DNA from: Paenibacillus phocaeensis | Lineage (GTDB): Bacteria > Bacillota > Bacilli > Paenibacillales > Paenibacillaceae | Assembly: GCF_900021165.1 (NCBI RefSeq) | Contig: NZ_FCOQ01000031.1 | Location: 162,208-217,151 of the forward strand | DNA length: 54,944 bases | Direction: 5' to 3' | Shown here: piece by piece, positions 32,558 through 40,899 of the stretch | Layout of the letters: each line of letters starts with the position of its first letter | How positions within the stretch are numbered: the stretch's first letter is position 1 | Notes under the pieces: generated by a model | What the model was told of the DNA's origin: nothing | What the model saw: only the letters and a program-made list of their open reading frames with translations | Database searches by the model: none | Position numbers and translations under genes: made by a program

Positions 32558-33454
32558 CTATAGGGAAAGGACGCTTCCCTCTACAGCCAACCTTGCGAAG
32601 TATTGAACGGTAAAATCCCGGAATTGGACCGCGATCTGCTTCAGGTACCGATCCTTCGGCCAGGCCAGGGAAATCGAGCGTTTGCACCAGCTTTCCTCGA
32701 GCCCAAGCAGCCTGACGTCCGGACCGGTAGAGCCGCTCCAAGTGATCGCGGGCAGGAACGCGACGCCTTGCCCCGCACGAATCAAGCCCCGTACGGTGGC
32801 CGGATCGTCGCTCTCGAACCGAATCCGGGGGGTAAACCCGGCGAGCCGGCAGAAGGCATCCGTCGTCTCGCGCAAAGACTTGCCGGAAGGCAGCATAATG
32901 AAGGGATCCTCCCTTAACTCCTTTAATCGAACCCGCTCCCGATGTGCGAGAGGATGATCGGCCGGGACCGCGACGAGAATCTCCTCCTCGAGCAAGGAGA
33001 CCGCCTCCGTTCCGGGAGGCGGCACCGCTCCGTCCGAGAGACATAGATCGAAGTTCGTTCGAGGATCCATTGCTGCAACATGCTGCAGCAGGTTGAACTG
33101 GGCATTCGGGCATTCTGTTCGAAAGGCGGCTAATAACCCTGGAAGCAGGTGCGAAGAAACCCGAACATCCAGCGTGACCATGGTAGATGCGGATCCGTTG
33201 GTATCCCGCAGCCGCTGCTCTCCGTCCTCCAGCGCTTCCAACGCGAGATCCACATGGCGGAGAAACATTCGGCCCTGCTCGTTCAGGCGAATCGTCTTGC
33301 GCTCCCGCTGGAACAGCTCGGTCCCCAGCTCGGCTTCCAGCGATGCGATCATCTTGCTGAGTGCCGGCTGCGAGATATGCAAGCTATGCGCGGCCTTCGT
33401 CATATGCTCCATCCGAGCTACCGTCTGAAAATATTTAAGCTGCAACAACTCCAC
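32558..33454 (-). CDS. LysR family transcriptional regulator
   Basis: 298 residues. N-terminal winged helix-turn-helix: QLKYFQTVARMEHMTKAAHSLHISQPALSKMIASLEAELG, then the co-inducer domain with LLEEEILVAVPADHPLAHRERV and LIRAGQGVAFLPA. The start is a GTG at 33454 with AAGGAGG upstream. It ends 16 bp from the hcp stop, convergently. It is divergent from the carboxylesterase/TauE pair, with a CATAAC-N6-GTTATG palindrome between. By the usual LysR logic it controls that pair and itself. Effector unknown. Confidence 0.93.
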   Translation of the reverse strand: MELLQLKYFQTVARMEHMTKAAHSLHISQPALSKMIASLEAELGTELFQRERKTIRLNEQGRMFLRHVDLALEALEDGEQRLRDTNGSASTMVTLDVRVSSHLLPGLLAAFRTECPNAQFNLLQHVAAMDPRTNFDLCLSDGAVPPPGTEAVSLLEEEILVAVPADHPLAHRERVRLKELREDPFIMLPSGKSLRETTDAFCRLAGFTPRIRFESDDPATVRGLIRAGQGVAFLPAITWSGSTGPDVRLLGLEESWCKRSISLAWPKDRYLKQIAVQFRDFTVQYFARLAVEGSVLSL

Positions 33455-33473
33455 GCGCTGGTCCTCCTTGGTT

Positions 33474-33491
33474 CATAACCTATAAGTTATG
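33474..33491. promoter_or_regulatory. LysR-type palindrome between the regulator and carboxylesterase
   Basis: CATAAC-CTATAA-GTTATG, a perfect 6+6 inverted repeat with a 6-bp centre, containing the T-N11-A pattern of LysR operators. It lies 20 bp upstream of the regulator start and 87 bp upstream of the carboxylesterase start. Confidence 0.65.
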
Positions 33492-33577
33492 ATCTTTATA
33501 TTCAAATATATATTATGGTTCATGAAATCAAGCAAGCTATAATAGACACAACATGGATAGAACAGGAGACGATCCGC

Positions 33578-35071
33578 TTGATTGTGCAGACGTTGTCAGG
33601 CAAAGTCGAGGGCTTGAATATAGAGGGGGCCTACGTATTTCGAGGCATTCCCTACGCCTCTGCGGCAGGGGGACCGCGAAGATTCAAACCGCCGGCTCCC
33701 CCGCTTCCGTGGCAAGGCGTCAAATCATGCGACCGGTTCGGTCCCATCGCACCTCAGATTCCGGCACAGGAGGGCATCTTGTCGGAACTGGCGCAGTCCG
33801 AGGATTGCCTGGTTCTAAACGTATGGACGCCGGCAGACTTGAGCGATGGGCTCAAGCCCGTTATGGTCTATATCCACGGCGGCGGGTTCGTAGGCGGAAC
33901 CGGGGCGGAATGCGATGGCCTCAGGTTCGCTTCTGAAGAAGGCATCGTATATGTGTCGATCAACTACCGGCTGGGTGCGTTAGGTTTCTTGGAGCTGAGA
34001 GAGCTGCTGGGGGAAGAATACGCAACTTCGGGCAATCATGGCATGCTTGATATTGTCGCAGCTTTGCAGTGGGTTCAGCACAACATCGCCGCCTTTGGCG
34101 GCGACCCTTCACGCGTCACCGTCATTGGAAATTCAGCAGGAGCCAAATGTGTCGCGTCGCTGTATGTCATGCCAAGCGCACGCGGCCTGTTTCACCGTGC
34201 GATTGCGCAGAGCGGCGCAACGCAAGCGATTCGAGATCCGCAGACCGCGAGCGTAACTAGCCGGAGGATGCTAGAGAAGCTCGGACTGACGCCGGCGAAC
34301 TCGCACCGCTTGCTCGAGCTTCCCGCAGAGAAGCTGATCGAAGCGCAATCGGCAGTCGGTTTCGATACCTCGCACAGCCTGCACATGTTTGGCCCTGTGG
34401 CCGACGGCCTGGTCATCCCTCCGGATCCGCTGGGGAGCCTTCAAGGCAGTCAAGGGTTGCCGCCGCTCCTGATCGGGTTCAACGAGGAGGAAGCAGCCAT
34501 CTTTATACAAAATGATCCGCGGCTTCAGTCCCCGAACATGGAGGTGCTTGAGGGATTCTTCGGTAGGAATGCCAACGCCGTGTGGAGCGCCTATCAGCAT
34601 TACCGCCGCTCCGTGTCCCCGGACGTTGCCTGGACTCGAACCTTAACCGAGCACTTGTATGGTATCGGGGCGATGCAGTTCGCGGAAGCCGTGGCGATCT
34701 CGGGCGCACCGGTATGGATGTACCGGCTTCGGTGCGGCGGCAGGCTTGGCGCGATCCACGGGTATGAAGGCAGCTTGATCCAGGCGGCATTTACCGCTGG
34801 TAGCACTGGGGCCCCAAGTCCCCTGTGTGCCGCGCCTTCCGACGACCCTTATGCCGTGACGGCTGAGAAGATTGAACTTGCGCGCGGAATGAGAGCGGCC
34901 TGGAGCGCATTTATCCATAGCGGAGATCCGAATACCGAACTATTGCCGGCTTGGCCTGTTTACGGAGAAGAACATGCCACCCTGGTGCTGGATCTGGCTA
35001 GCTCCGTGCGCAAGGACTTGCCGGCCCCGGCCGGGATCGACGTTCCCCATCAGGTATGGAGGATGGCTTGA
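33578..35071 (+). CDS. Carboxylesterase type B (para-nitrobenzyl esterase-like)
   Basis: 497 residues from a TTG at 33578, chosen because AGGAG lies 9 bases upstream; the in-frame ATG at 33515 has no such site and lies close to the operator. Type B carboxylesterase fold: FRGIPYASA, SEDCLVLNVWTP, VYIHGGGFVGG (oxyanion hole), and VTVIGNSAGAKCVASL (the G-x-S-x-G nucleophile elbow, here GNSAG). The catalytic glutamate is expected in GFNEEEA and the histidine near GAIHGYE. Cytosolic, substrate unknown. Coupled to the TauE-type gene. Confidence 0.9.
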   Translation: MIVQTLSGKVEGLNIEGAYVFRGIPYASAAGGPRRFKPPAPPLPWQGVKSCDRFGPIAPQIPAQEGILSELAQSEDCLVLNVWTPADLSDGLKPVMVYIHGGGFVGGTGAECDGLRFASEEGIVYVSINYRLGALGFLELRELLGEEYATSGNHGMLDIVAALQWVQHNIAAFGGDPSRVTVIGNSAGAKCVASLYVMPSARGLFHRAIAQSGATQAIRDPQTASVTSRRMLEKLGLTPANSHRLLELPAEKLIEAQSAVGFDTSHSLHMFGPVADGLVIPPDPLGSLQGSQGLPPLLIGFNEEEAAIFIQNDPRLQSPNMEVLEGFFGRNANAVWSAYQHYRRSVSPDVAWTRTLTEHLYGIGAMQFAEAVAISGAPVWMYRLRCGGRLGAIHGYEGSLIQAAFTAGSTGAPSPLCAAPSDDPYAVTAEKIELARGMRAAWSAFIHSGDPNTELLPAWPVYGEEHATLVLDLASSVRKDLPAPAGIDVPHQVWRMA

Positions 35072-35838
35072 TCCCGCTCCTTGAAGTTGCCCTGGTCATG
35101 TTGGCGCTTGGTTTCCTCCTCGGCTTCGTAGGGGCCGGCGGATCGGGGTTTATCATCTCGATTCTGACCGTCGTCTTCGGTTACCCGATCCATACGGCGC
35201 TGGGTACGGCGCTGGCGGCGATGTTCTTCTCTTCCTTCTCCGGTTCGGTGAGCCATTACCGGGAAGGAAATATGGAGCTGCGTTCCGGGGTAGTCGTCGG
35301 CTTGACCGGGGCGGCGGGCGCGTGGATCAGCTCCGGCTGGTCCTCGCTGATTCCCGAAGATCGGCTGGGATATCTGACCTCCGGCATGCTGTTCGCTTCC
35401 GGATTGGCCTTGTGGTTTCGAATGGTTTATGTGTCCCGGCGTCCGAGTGCGGATGACGACCAGGGGCCTGTCGCAGTCCAAAACCGGAGATTCTGGCTTC
35501 TTGCACCGCTCATCGGCTTCCTTACCGGCTCCCTCTCGGGATTGTTCGGAATCGGGTCGACGCCTTTTATCCAACTGGGGCTGATGCTGCTCCTGGGAAT
35601 GTCGATGCGGTACGCCGCCGGCACAACGATGCTGGTCATTATGCCGATCGCCTTAGCGGGAGGGGCAGGCTACTTCACCATCGGGTACCTGGATGTGCAT
35701 TTGCTTGTTGCCGTGGTGATCGGTACGATGACCGGTGCTTATATTGGAGCCAAGTTCACGAAGCGCGTACCGCAGATCTGGCTGAAAACCTGCATGGTGC
35801 TCACCCCGATGATCGGCGGCGCGATCCTCTTGCTATAG
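35068..35838 (+). CDS. TauE/SafE family membrane permease
   Basis: 256 residues, sulfite exporter TauE/SafE family, with about eight membrane segments and the duplicated glycine-rich motifs LGFLLGFVGAGGSGFIIS and IGFLTGSLSGLFGIGSTPFIQ. The family exports sulfite, sulfoacetate or other anions; the substrate here is unknown. The TTG at 35068 with GGAGG five bases upstream overlaps the esterase stop (TTGA). An ATG at 35056, four codons earlier, is an alternative but has no ribosome binding site. Its coupling to an esterase suggests a transported product of ester cleavage, which is inference. Confidence 0.85.
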   Translation: MIPLLEVALVMLALGFLLGFVGAGGSGFIISILTVVFGYPIHTALGTALAAMFFSSFSGSVSHYREGNMELRSGVVVGLTGAAGAWISSGWSSLIPEDRLGYLTSGMLFASGLALWFRMVYVSRRPSADDDQGPVAVQNRRFWLLAPLIGFLTGSLSGLFGIGSTPFIQLGLMLLLGMSMRYAAGTTMLVIMPIALAGGAGYFTIGYLDVHLLVAVVIGTMTGAYIGAKFTKRVPQIWLKTCMVLTPMIGGAILLL

Positions 35839-35851
35839 CTGCCGGTCTCCC

Positions 35852-35893
35852 CCAACAACAACGGACCCTCCTCGGAGGGTCCGCTGTTGTTGA
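35852..35893. terminator. Stem-loop between convergent TauE-type gene and cueP
   Basis: CAACAACAACGGACCCTCC (35853-35871) pairs with GGAGGGTCCGCTGTTGTTG (35874-35892) with one mismatch and a 2-base loop. It has no T-tract, but is long, stable and placed between convergent genes. Confidence 0.7.
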
Positions 35894-35904
35894 AGTGGTT
35901 GGTA

Positions 35905-36453
35905 TTAGCTGAGCTGTAACGTCGTAATACACGTCTGATCCCCGTCGAACGTGGAGATTTCCGACTCGGCCGTCTTCCCGTCATGGCTGACCTCAACACG
36001 GTAGGTTTGATCCCGCGGCAACCACAGGTCGATAAACCCGTTCGCTTGGGTCATCATCTTCTGATCCAGCACGGGATTTCCTTCTGCATCGGTAACGTTC
36101 ACTTGGAACTCCTGCTCGCTCATCTCTCCGCGGCATCCGGTCAAGCTGTGAATCTCGCAAGGATGCGTCTGGTTTACATAAGGCGCGATGGAGACGAAAA
36201 ATTCGTCCTTCGGCAGATCATACGTCTTCGAGCCGGCCGTATCGCTGTCCACGATCAGTTGGCTCGACGTAATCGACGCGGACTTGGCGCTTAATTTGCC
36301 AACGCTGTAGTCCTGAACCATCTGCTTAATCCTCTGAGCATCGATAGCGTTCGATTCCGTTTGCTGATCGGCTTGTCCCGTGATCAGAGCATAACTTCCC
36401 AACACGGCAACCACAATGACCCCGGCCCCCGCCAAGATGGATTTCCGTTTCAA
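35905..36453 (-). CDS. CueP-like extracytoplasmic metal-binding protein
   Basis: 182 residues, with an N-terminal membrane anchor or signal (ILAGAGVIVVAVLGSYALITG) and an exported domain. It resembles Salmonella CueP, a periplasmic copper protein. The family signature is clear: VNQTHPCEIHSLTGCRGEM (Cys 99 and Cys 107) and DQTCITTLQL (Cys 175), with nearby histidines as candidate ligands. It carries no lipobox. It follows the Nif3-like gene by 88 bp. No copper exporter (CopA) or CueR-like regulator lies nearby, so the metal and its source are unproven. Confidence 0.8.
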   Translation of the reverse strand: MKRKSILAGAGVIVVAVLGSYALITGQADQQTESNAIDAQRIKQMVQDYSVGKLSAKSASITSSQLIVDSDTAGSKTYDLPKDEFFVSIAPYVNQTHPCEIHSLTGCRGEMSEQEFQVNVTDAEGNPVLDQKMMTQANGFIDLWLPRDQTYRVEVSHDGKTAESEISTFDGDQTCITTLQLS

Positions 36454-36541
36454 TGATCGGCACCCCTTCGTTCATCTGAAATTATTCGCTGCTGCTCGAA
36501 TAACTCAATTATAGCAAAGGTTCCCTGCCGCTTCACGCCGT

Positions 36542-37348
36542 CTAAAGATATCGGAAAGGCTCCTTCGCATCCACGAACGTGACCGGGATCCCGCTCACCA
36601 TCGGCTGCAGCCATTCCGCCATATGCTTCATGCCCCATTCCTCACTGCGCTCGTGCCCCACGACCAGCATGGCCTTGTTCATCCCGAGCATCGCAGCATC
36701 GTTCACATAGGCGCATAACGTCCATTCCAGAATCTCGCCGCAGATCATGACGTCCAGATTCTGATCCCGCATCAGTTCCATCGGCATTTGCTCTCTTCCG
36801 AGTCCCAGGCTCCCGCCGCCGACCAACACGCCAATTCGCGAACATGGCATTTCCGGCCGGCCTACCATTTGAAGCACGTTCATCGACAACTTCTCCTTCA
36901 GAAACACCGCCAGTTCCCCAACGGTTGTCGGGTCGATGACAAACACCCACGGCTTGCTCTCCTCCGCCAGGCGGTCGCTCCATCCCAGTTGACGGATCAG
37001 CCCGTCATAGATGCGATCCGTTTCAGCCATATGCATATGATCATGGTACCGCCAAATGGCGATGCCGTGATCGTCGATCAACTTCTTCTTGGCGCGATAA
37101 ACCGGATCTTGCTGCAGCCACTCCAGCTCGTCATTTCCCGTGAAGTAAGTCGGCTCATGGGTAATAATCAGATTTGCCCCGACCGCGATTGCCTCTTTCA
37201 CCACATCGACGGTAGCCATAAAGCTTGTGACGATTCCCGTCACTTCCTGGTTCGGATCGCCCGATGCCAAGCGGTCGCACGAATTTTCAACTCGGGTCTC
37301 GCCGCAGGAATCCTCCAGAATCAGATCTATGATTTCTTGCACTTTCAT
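36542..37348 (-). CDS. Nif3-like dinuclear metal centre protein
   Basis: 268 residues from the ATG at 37348, led by AAAGGAGATATCC. NIF3/DUF34 family: VTSFMATVDVVKEAIAVGANLIITHEPTYF carries the first metal-binding histidine, and LVVGHERSEEWGMKHM the later His and Glu. YHDHMHMAETDRIYDGL provides further ligands. Members form hexamers with two metals per subunit; some act as cyclohydrolase-like enzymes but most are uncharacterised. It follows the LplC permease by 20 bp and is probably in the same operon. That placement is uncommon for a housekeeping Nif3 and suggests a role with the imported compound (inference). Confidence 0.85.
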   Translation of the reverse strand: MKVQEIIDLILEDSCGETRVENSCDRLASGDPNQEVTGIVTSFMATVDVVKEAIAVGANLIITHEPTYFTGNDELEWLQQDPVYRAKKKLIDDHGIAIWRYHDHMHMAETDRIYDGLIRQLGWSDRLAEESKPWVFVIDPTTVGELAVFLKEKLSMNVLQMVGRPEMPCSRIGVLVGGGSLGLGREQMPMELMRDQNLDVMICGEILEWTLCAYVNDAAMLGMNKAMLVVGHERSEEWGMKHMAEWLQPMVSGIPVTFVDAKEPFRYL

Positions 37349-37368
37349 ACGGATATCTCCTTTCTGCT

Positions 37369-38262
37369 TCACCCTTTAACGGCGCCGATCACGACTCCCT
37401 TAGTCAAATACTTCTGCAGGAACGGCAGCACGATGACGATCGGCAGGATGCCAATCACCGCCATCGCCATGCGAATCGCCGTGCTTGGAAGCTCGACCGT
37501 GCCCGCTCCTATAACGCTGCCGGCTTGGCCGGATTTCAGAAACTGAATGTTGTTCATCAAGCGGATCAGCATATTTTGAATGCCATAATATTGCGGTTTC
37601 GTGATGAAATACAACGCATTGATCCAGTCGTTCCAATAAGCCAACCCCATGAACAGTCCAACGGTGGCCATCACCGGAACGGATAACGGCAGCATGATCC
37701 GGAAGAACGTCCGCAGCTCCGACGCTCCGTCGATTTGTGCAGCCTCGATCAGCTCCGCGGGAATGTTGTTCTTGTAATAGTTGCGGATCAGCAGCACGTA
37801 AAATCCGTTCGTCAGCAGATTCGGGACGATCAGAGCGGCCAGCGTATCTTTGATATGCATATATTTGGTCCACATGATGTAAGACGGAACAATCCCGCCG
37901 CTGAACAGCATCGTGAAGAATACGATAAACGCCAACACGTTATGATATTTGAAATCTTTCCGGGACATCGGATACGCCAGCATGCTCGAGATCAGAAGGC
38001 CGACCGCCGTTCCTAGAATCGTCACCAGGAAGGACACGCCGTACGACCGAAGGAAGGTCGAAGCCGAAGAGACCATATAGGCGTAAGCATCCAGACTTAA
38101 CTTCGCCGGGAAGAAGCTGTATCCGTCCCGAACCAACGCCGATTCATCCGTAAACGAGGCGACGAGAATCAGGATGAACGGCACAAAGGCAAAGAGCGTT
38201 AGCAGCACCATCGCGACTGCGGAGAACAAGACGAAAATTCGTTCGCCTTTCGTTTGAATCAT
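37369..38262 (-). CDS. ABC transporter permease, LplC/YtcP type
   Basis: 297 residues, six membrane segments, carbohydrate uptake (CUT1) type. The coupling-loop EAA motif is EAAQIDGASELRTFFRIMLPLSVP. The gene starts at an ATG 11 bp after LplB, with AGGAGGAGAG as the ribosome binding site. A long periplasmic region follows the first helix (SFTDESALVRDGYSFFPAKLS), as in LplC. No ATPase gene lies in the operon, so a shared MsmX-type ATPase is likely. Substrate is probably an oligosaccharide, type unknown. Confidence 0.93.
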   Translation of the reverse strand: MIQTKGERIFVLFSAVAMVLLTLFAFVPFILILVASFTDESALVRDGYSFFPAKLSLDAYAYMVSSASTFLRSYGVSFLVTILGTAVGLLISSMLAYPMSRKDFKYHNVLAFIVFFTMLFSGGIVPSYIMWTKYMHIKDTLAALIVPNLLTNGFYVLLIRNYYKNNIPAELIEAAQIDGASELRTFFRIMLPLSVPVMATVGLFMGLAYWNDWINALYFITKPQYYGIQNMLIRLMNNIQFLKSGQAGSVIGAGTVELPSTAIRMAMAVIGILPIVIVLPFLQKYLTKGVVIGAVKG

Positions 38263-38273
38263 GGTCTCTCCTC

Positions 38274-39200
38274 CTAAAACAACGCATTATCCGCGTCGAT
38301 CTTTTTGACGATCGCATTCGCCAGCATCACCAGCCCGAACCCGACAATCGACTGATACAACCCGGCTGCCGCCGACATCCCGATATCATTCACCTGCATG
38401 AGTGCCCGGTACACATAAGTATCGATCGTTTGCGTCGTGCTGTATAATGCGCCTGCGTTCATCGGCACTTGATAGAAAAGGCCGAAATCCGAATTAAAAA
38501 TCCGTCCGATCGACATCAACGTCAGGATGACGACGGTAGGCTTCAGAAGCGGCAGCGTAATCGTCCAGATCTGCTTCAATTTGCCCGCACCGTCGATTTT
38601 CGCCGCCTCATAAATGCTCTTGTCAATTCCGGCGATAAACGCGATGTAAACAATGGAGCCATATCCGGCCGTCTTCCACATCTGAATCAATACGAGCAGA
38701 TACGGCCAGTACTTCGGTTCGGAGTACCAATTGATTTCCGGCAGACCCAGCGGACGAAGGATCGAATGATTAATAAATCCGCTGTCCGCGTTCAGGAACG
38801 CGAAGACCAGGTAGGACAATACGACCATCGAAATCAAATTCGGCAGCACCAGCCCCGATTGAAACAGCTTGGCGTAAGCCTTGCCGATCAGCTCCGACAT
38901 CAAAATCGCAATGAGGATCGAGAGAATGGTTCCAATTACGATAAATGCTACGTTGTATAGCAGCGTGTTTCTCGTCATGATCCAGGCATCGGACGTTTGA
39001 AACAGGAACCGGAAATTGTCGAAACCGATCCAATCGCTCCGAAAGATGCCCTTGGCATAATCGATGTTCTTAAAGGCAATAAACACGCCGGCCATTGGAA
39101 TGTAATTGTTGATGACAAAATACAGCAGGCCTGGCGCGGCTAAGAGCAGCAGCGGGAGATTTTTCTTCAGCCCTCTTGACCGGATCGTCTTGTTTGTCAT
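38274..39200 (-). CDS. ABC transporter permease, LplB type
   Basis: 308 residues, six membrane segments. EAAKIDGAGKLKQIWTITLPLLKP is the coupling-loop motif. The N-terminus (MTNKTIRSRGLKKNLPLLLLAAPGLLYFVINNYIPMAGVFIAFKNIDY) is typical of LplB. An AGGAGAG ribosome binding site precedes the ATG at 39200. It lies 27 bp after the solute-binding protein gene. Confidence 0.93.
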   Translation of the reverse strand: MTNKTIRSRGLKKNLPLLLLAAPGLLYFVINNYIPMAGVFIAFKNIDYAKGIFRSDWIGFDNFRFLFQTSDAWIMTRNTLLYNVAFIVIGTILSILIAILMSELIGKAYAKLFQSGLVLPNLISMVVLSYLVFAFLNADSGFINHSILRPLGLPEINWYSEPKYWPYLLVLIQMWKTAGYGSIVYIAFIAGIDKSIYEAAKIDGAGKLKQIWTITLPLLKPTVVILTLMSIGRIFNSDFGLFYQVPMNAGALYSTTQTIDTYVYRALMQVNDIGMSAAAGLYQSIVGFGLVMLANAIVKKIDADNALF

Positions 39201-39227
39201 AGCGGTTCTCTCCTAATCATTCCCGAT

Positions 39228-40775
39228 CTACTTCCCGCTGATTTGCGCGGCGATCCATTGATCCAGCTGCTCTTGCTTGCTGCGGATAATATCCTCGGCA
39301 CCGGCGTTGTTCAAGGCTTCCACAAACTTCGGAATCGTTGTATCCGGATCGAGCACACCGCATATGAGTCCCGGCAAGTATTGATTCACGACATTCGTGA
39401 CGGCGCTCATCTGGGTTTTCACTTCGCTCGGATCAAAGATGAAGCCAAAATACGGAGATTTCTGGGTCTCTTTGTTCTCTTTCAGCTTCAGCTCAACGTC
39501 AGACCAGTCGACGCCTTCCAGTTGGTATTGCATCGACTCGGAGCCGACAACCCCCGTGCTGAGCATGGCTGTGTAACCCACCGTGTTGGCATCCTTGCCA
39601 TCCGGATATTTCACGTGGTGCTCATCCACCTTCACATAATCTTCGCCTTCGATCCCGTAGAGAATCGTATTGATCAGCGCTTCATCGGTGTACAGCAGGT
39701 TCAGGAACTTCACCGCCGCTTCCGGCGCTTTTGTCGTGCTCGACAACATCCAGCTGACCATATTTACAGCCCCGGTCTCAAAATAATAAGGAGCGATCCG
39801 CTTCATCTCCAGGTTTTTCCCCGTTTGAGCACTTAAAGCTTTGGCAGCTTCCAAACCGCCGTATCCGCCCATATAGGAGAAGCCGCGCCCGGAAGCGATC
39901 AGGTCCGAAGCCGTAATCGACGTTGTTGCCGCATCTTTCTCCAGATATCCTTTATTGAACCAATCTCTCATCATTTGAGCGCCTTCTTTAAACAAGTCGG
40001 TCTCATAGAAATTGACCACTTTGCCTTCGTCGCCGACGACAACCCCGATCCCGGTGGTGTCCGACAAGAAGTCAACCTGATGCGAGCCCTTGAGCAGTTG
40101 CAGAAGCGAAGTGTCACTCGGGTTCACGTTAATCGGACCAAATGGAACGGCATCCGGATGTTTTTGCTTGACCGCTTCGAAAATCGCCGGCAAATCATGA
40201 ACCGAGCGGATATCGTCAGCCGTAAATCCGGCTTCCTTCAGCATGTCCGCATTGTAAACGAAGTTCGTTGGGATCGACATGCCTTTATTCACCGGAATGC
40301 CGTAGATATGTCCGTTTAATGTAGTCGCTTTCAACAGATCGGGACCGAAGTCCTTATCCAGAATGGCGGTAAGTTCCTTGCCGTATTCGGGGAGCAAATC
40401 CTCCAACGGATACACCTGGTTTTTGGACACATAGCTGGTGAACTGCCCGAGCGTCGTGAACAAATCCATTTGTTCTCCGCTTTGCAGTGCCAAGTTTACT
40501 TTCTGGGCATAATCCACCGGACCATAGAGCTTGTAATCGATTTCCACGCCGATTTTGGGGATCGTGATCTCATTGATCGCATTCGTGATCCGATCCAGAT
40601 TATCGGGAATTCGGTTAAAAGAAATCATGGCGAACACAATCTTCTCCACTTTCGCCCCGGCACCATCGCCCGCCGTTGTCTTGCTTTCGCTCGAATCCTT
40701 ACCGCACGCCGCCAGAATCGAGCTGCACAACATGACGGATAACAACAGCAGAACCATTCTTTGTTTTCTCTTCAT
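39228..40775 (-). CDS. Extracellular solute-binding lipoprotein (LplA type)
   Basis: 515 residues, family 1 sugar-binding protein of the large LplA group. A signal peptide ends in the lipobox LAAC (near residue 24). The mature region contains the usual FAMISFNRIPDNLDRI and MVSWMLSSTTKAPEAAVKFLN-type segments. It delivers a sugar to LplB/LplC; the ligand is unknown. Its ATG at 40775 lies 124 bp downstream of the response regulator end, beyond a terminator, so it likely has its own promoter controlled by the two-component system. On the minus strand a weak TTGAAA (40846-40841) and GATAAA (40821-40816) are separated by 19 bp. Confidence 0.92.
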   Translation of the reverse strand: MKRKQRMVLLLLSVMLCSSILAACGKDSSESKTTAGDGAGAKVEKIVFAMISFNRIPDNLDRITNAINEITIPKIGVEIDYKLYGPVDYAQKVNLALQSGEQMDLFTTLGQFTSYVSKNQVYPLEDLLPEYGKELTAILDKDFGPDLLKATTLNGHIYGIPVNKGMSIPTNFVYNADMLKEAGFTADDIRSVHDLPAIFEAVKQKHPDAVPFGPINVNPSDTSLLQLLKGSHQVDFLSDTTGIGVVVGDEGKVVNFYETDLFKEGAQMMRDWFNKGYLEKDAATTSITASDLIASGRGFSYMGGYGGLEAAKALSAQTGKNLEMKRIAPYYFETGAVNMVSWMLSSTTKAPEAAVKFLNLLYTDEALINTILYGIEGEDYVKVDEHHVKYPDGKDANTVGYTAMLSTGVVGSESMQYQLEGVDWSDVELKLKENKETQKSPYFGFIFDPSEVKTQMSAVTNVVNQYLPGLICGVLDPDTTIPKFVEALNNAGAEDIIRSKQEQLDQWIAAQISGK

Positions 40776-40865
40776 CTCTTCATGCTTCCCCCATTCATGT
40801 GGTTTTCGTAATCAGTTTATCGCTTTGAACGGGGCTTCTCTTTCAATAAACCGACATTTACTTTT

Positions 40866-40890
40866 AAAAAAAAGCTCAGTTCCCTGAGCT
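40866..40890 (-). terminator. Intrinsic terminator after the response regulator
   Basis: AGCTCAG-TTCC-CTGAGCT (40873-40890) is followed on the minus strand by an A8/T8 tract at 40866-40873. It separates the two-component genes from the transport operon. Confidence 0.85.
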
Positions 40891-40899
40891 GAGCTTTGC

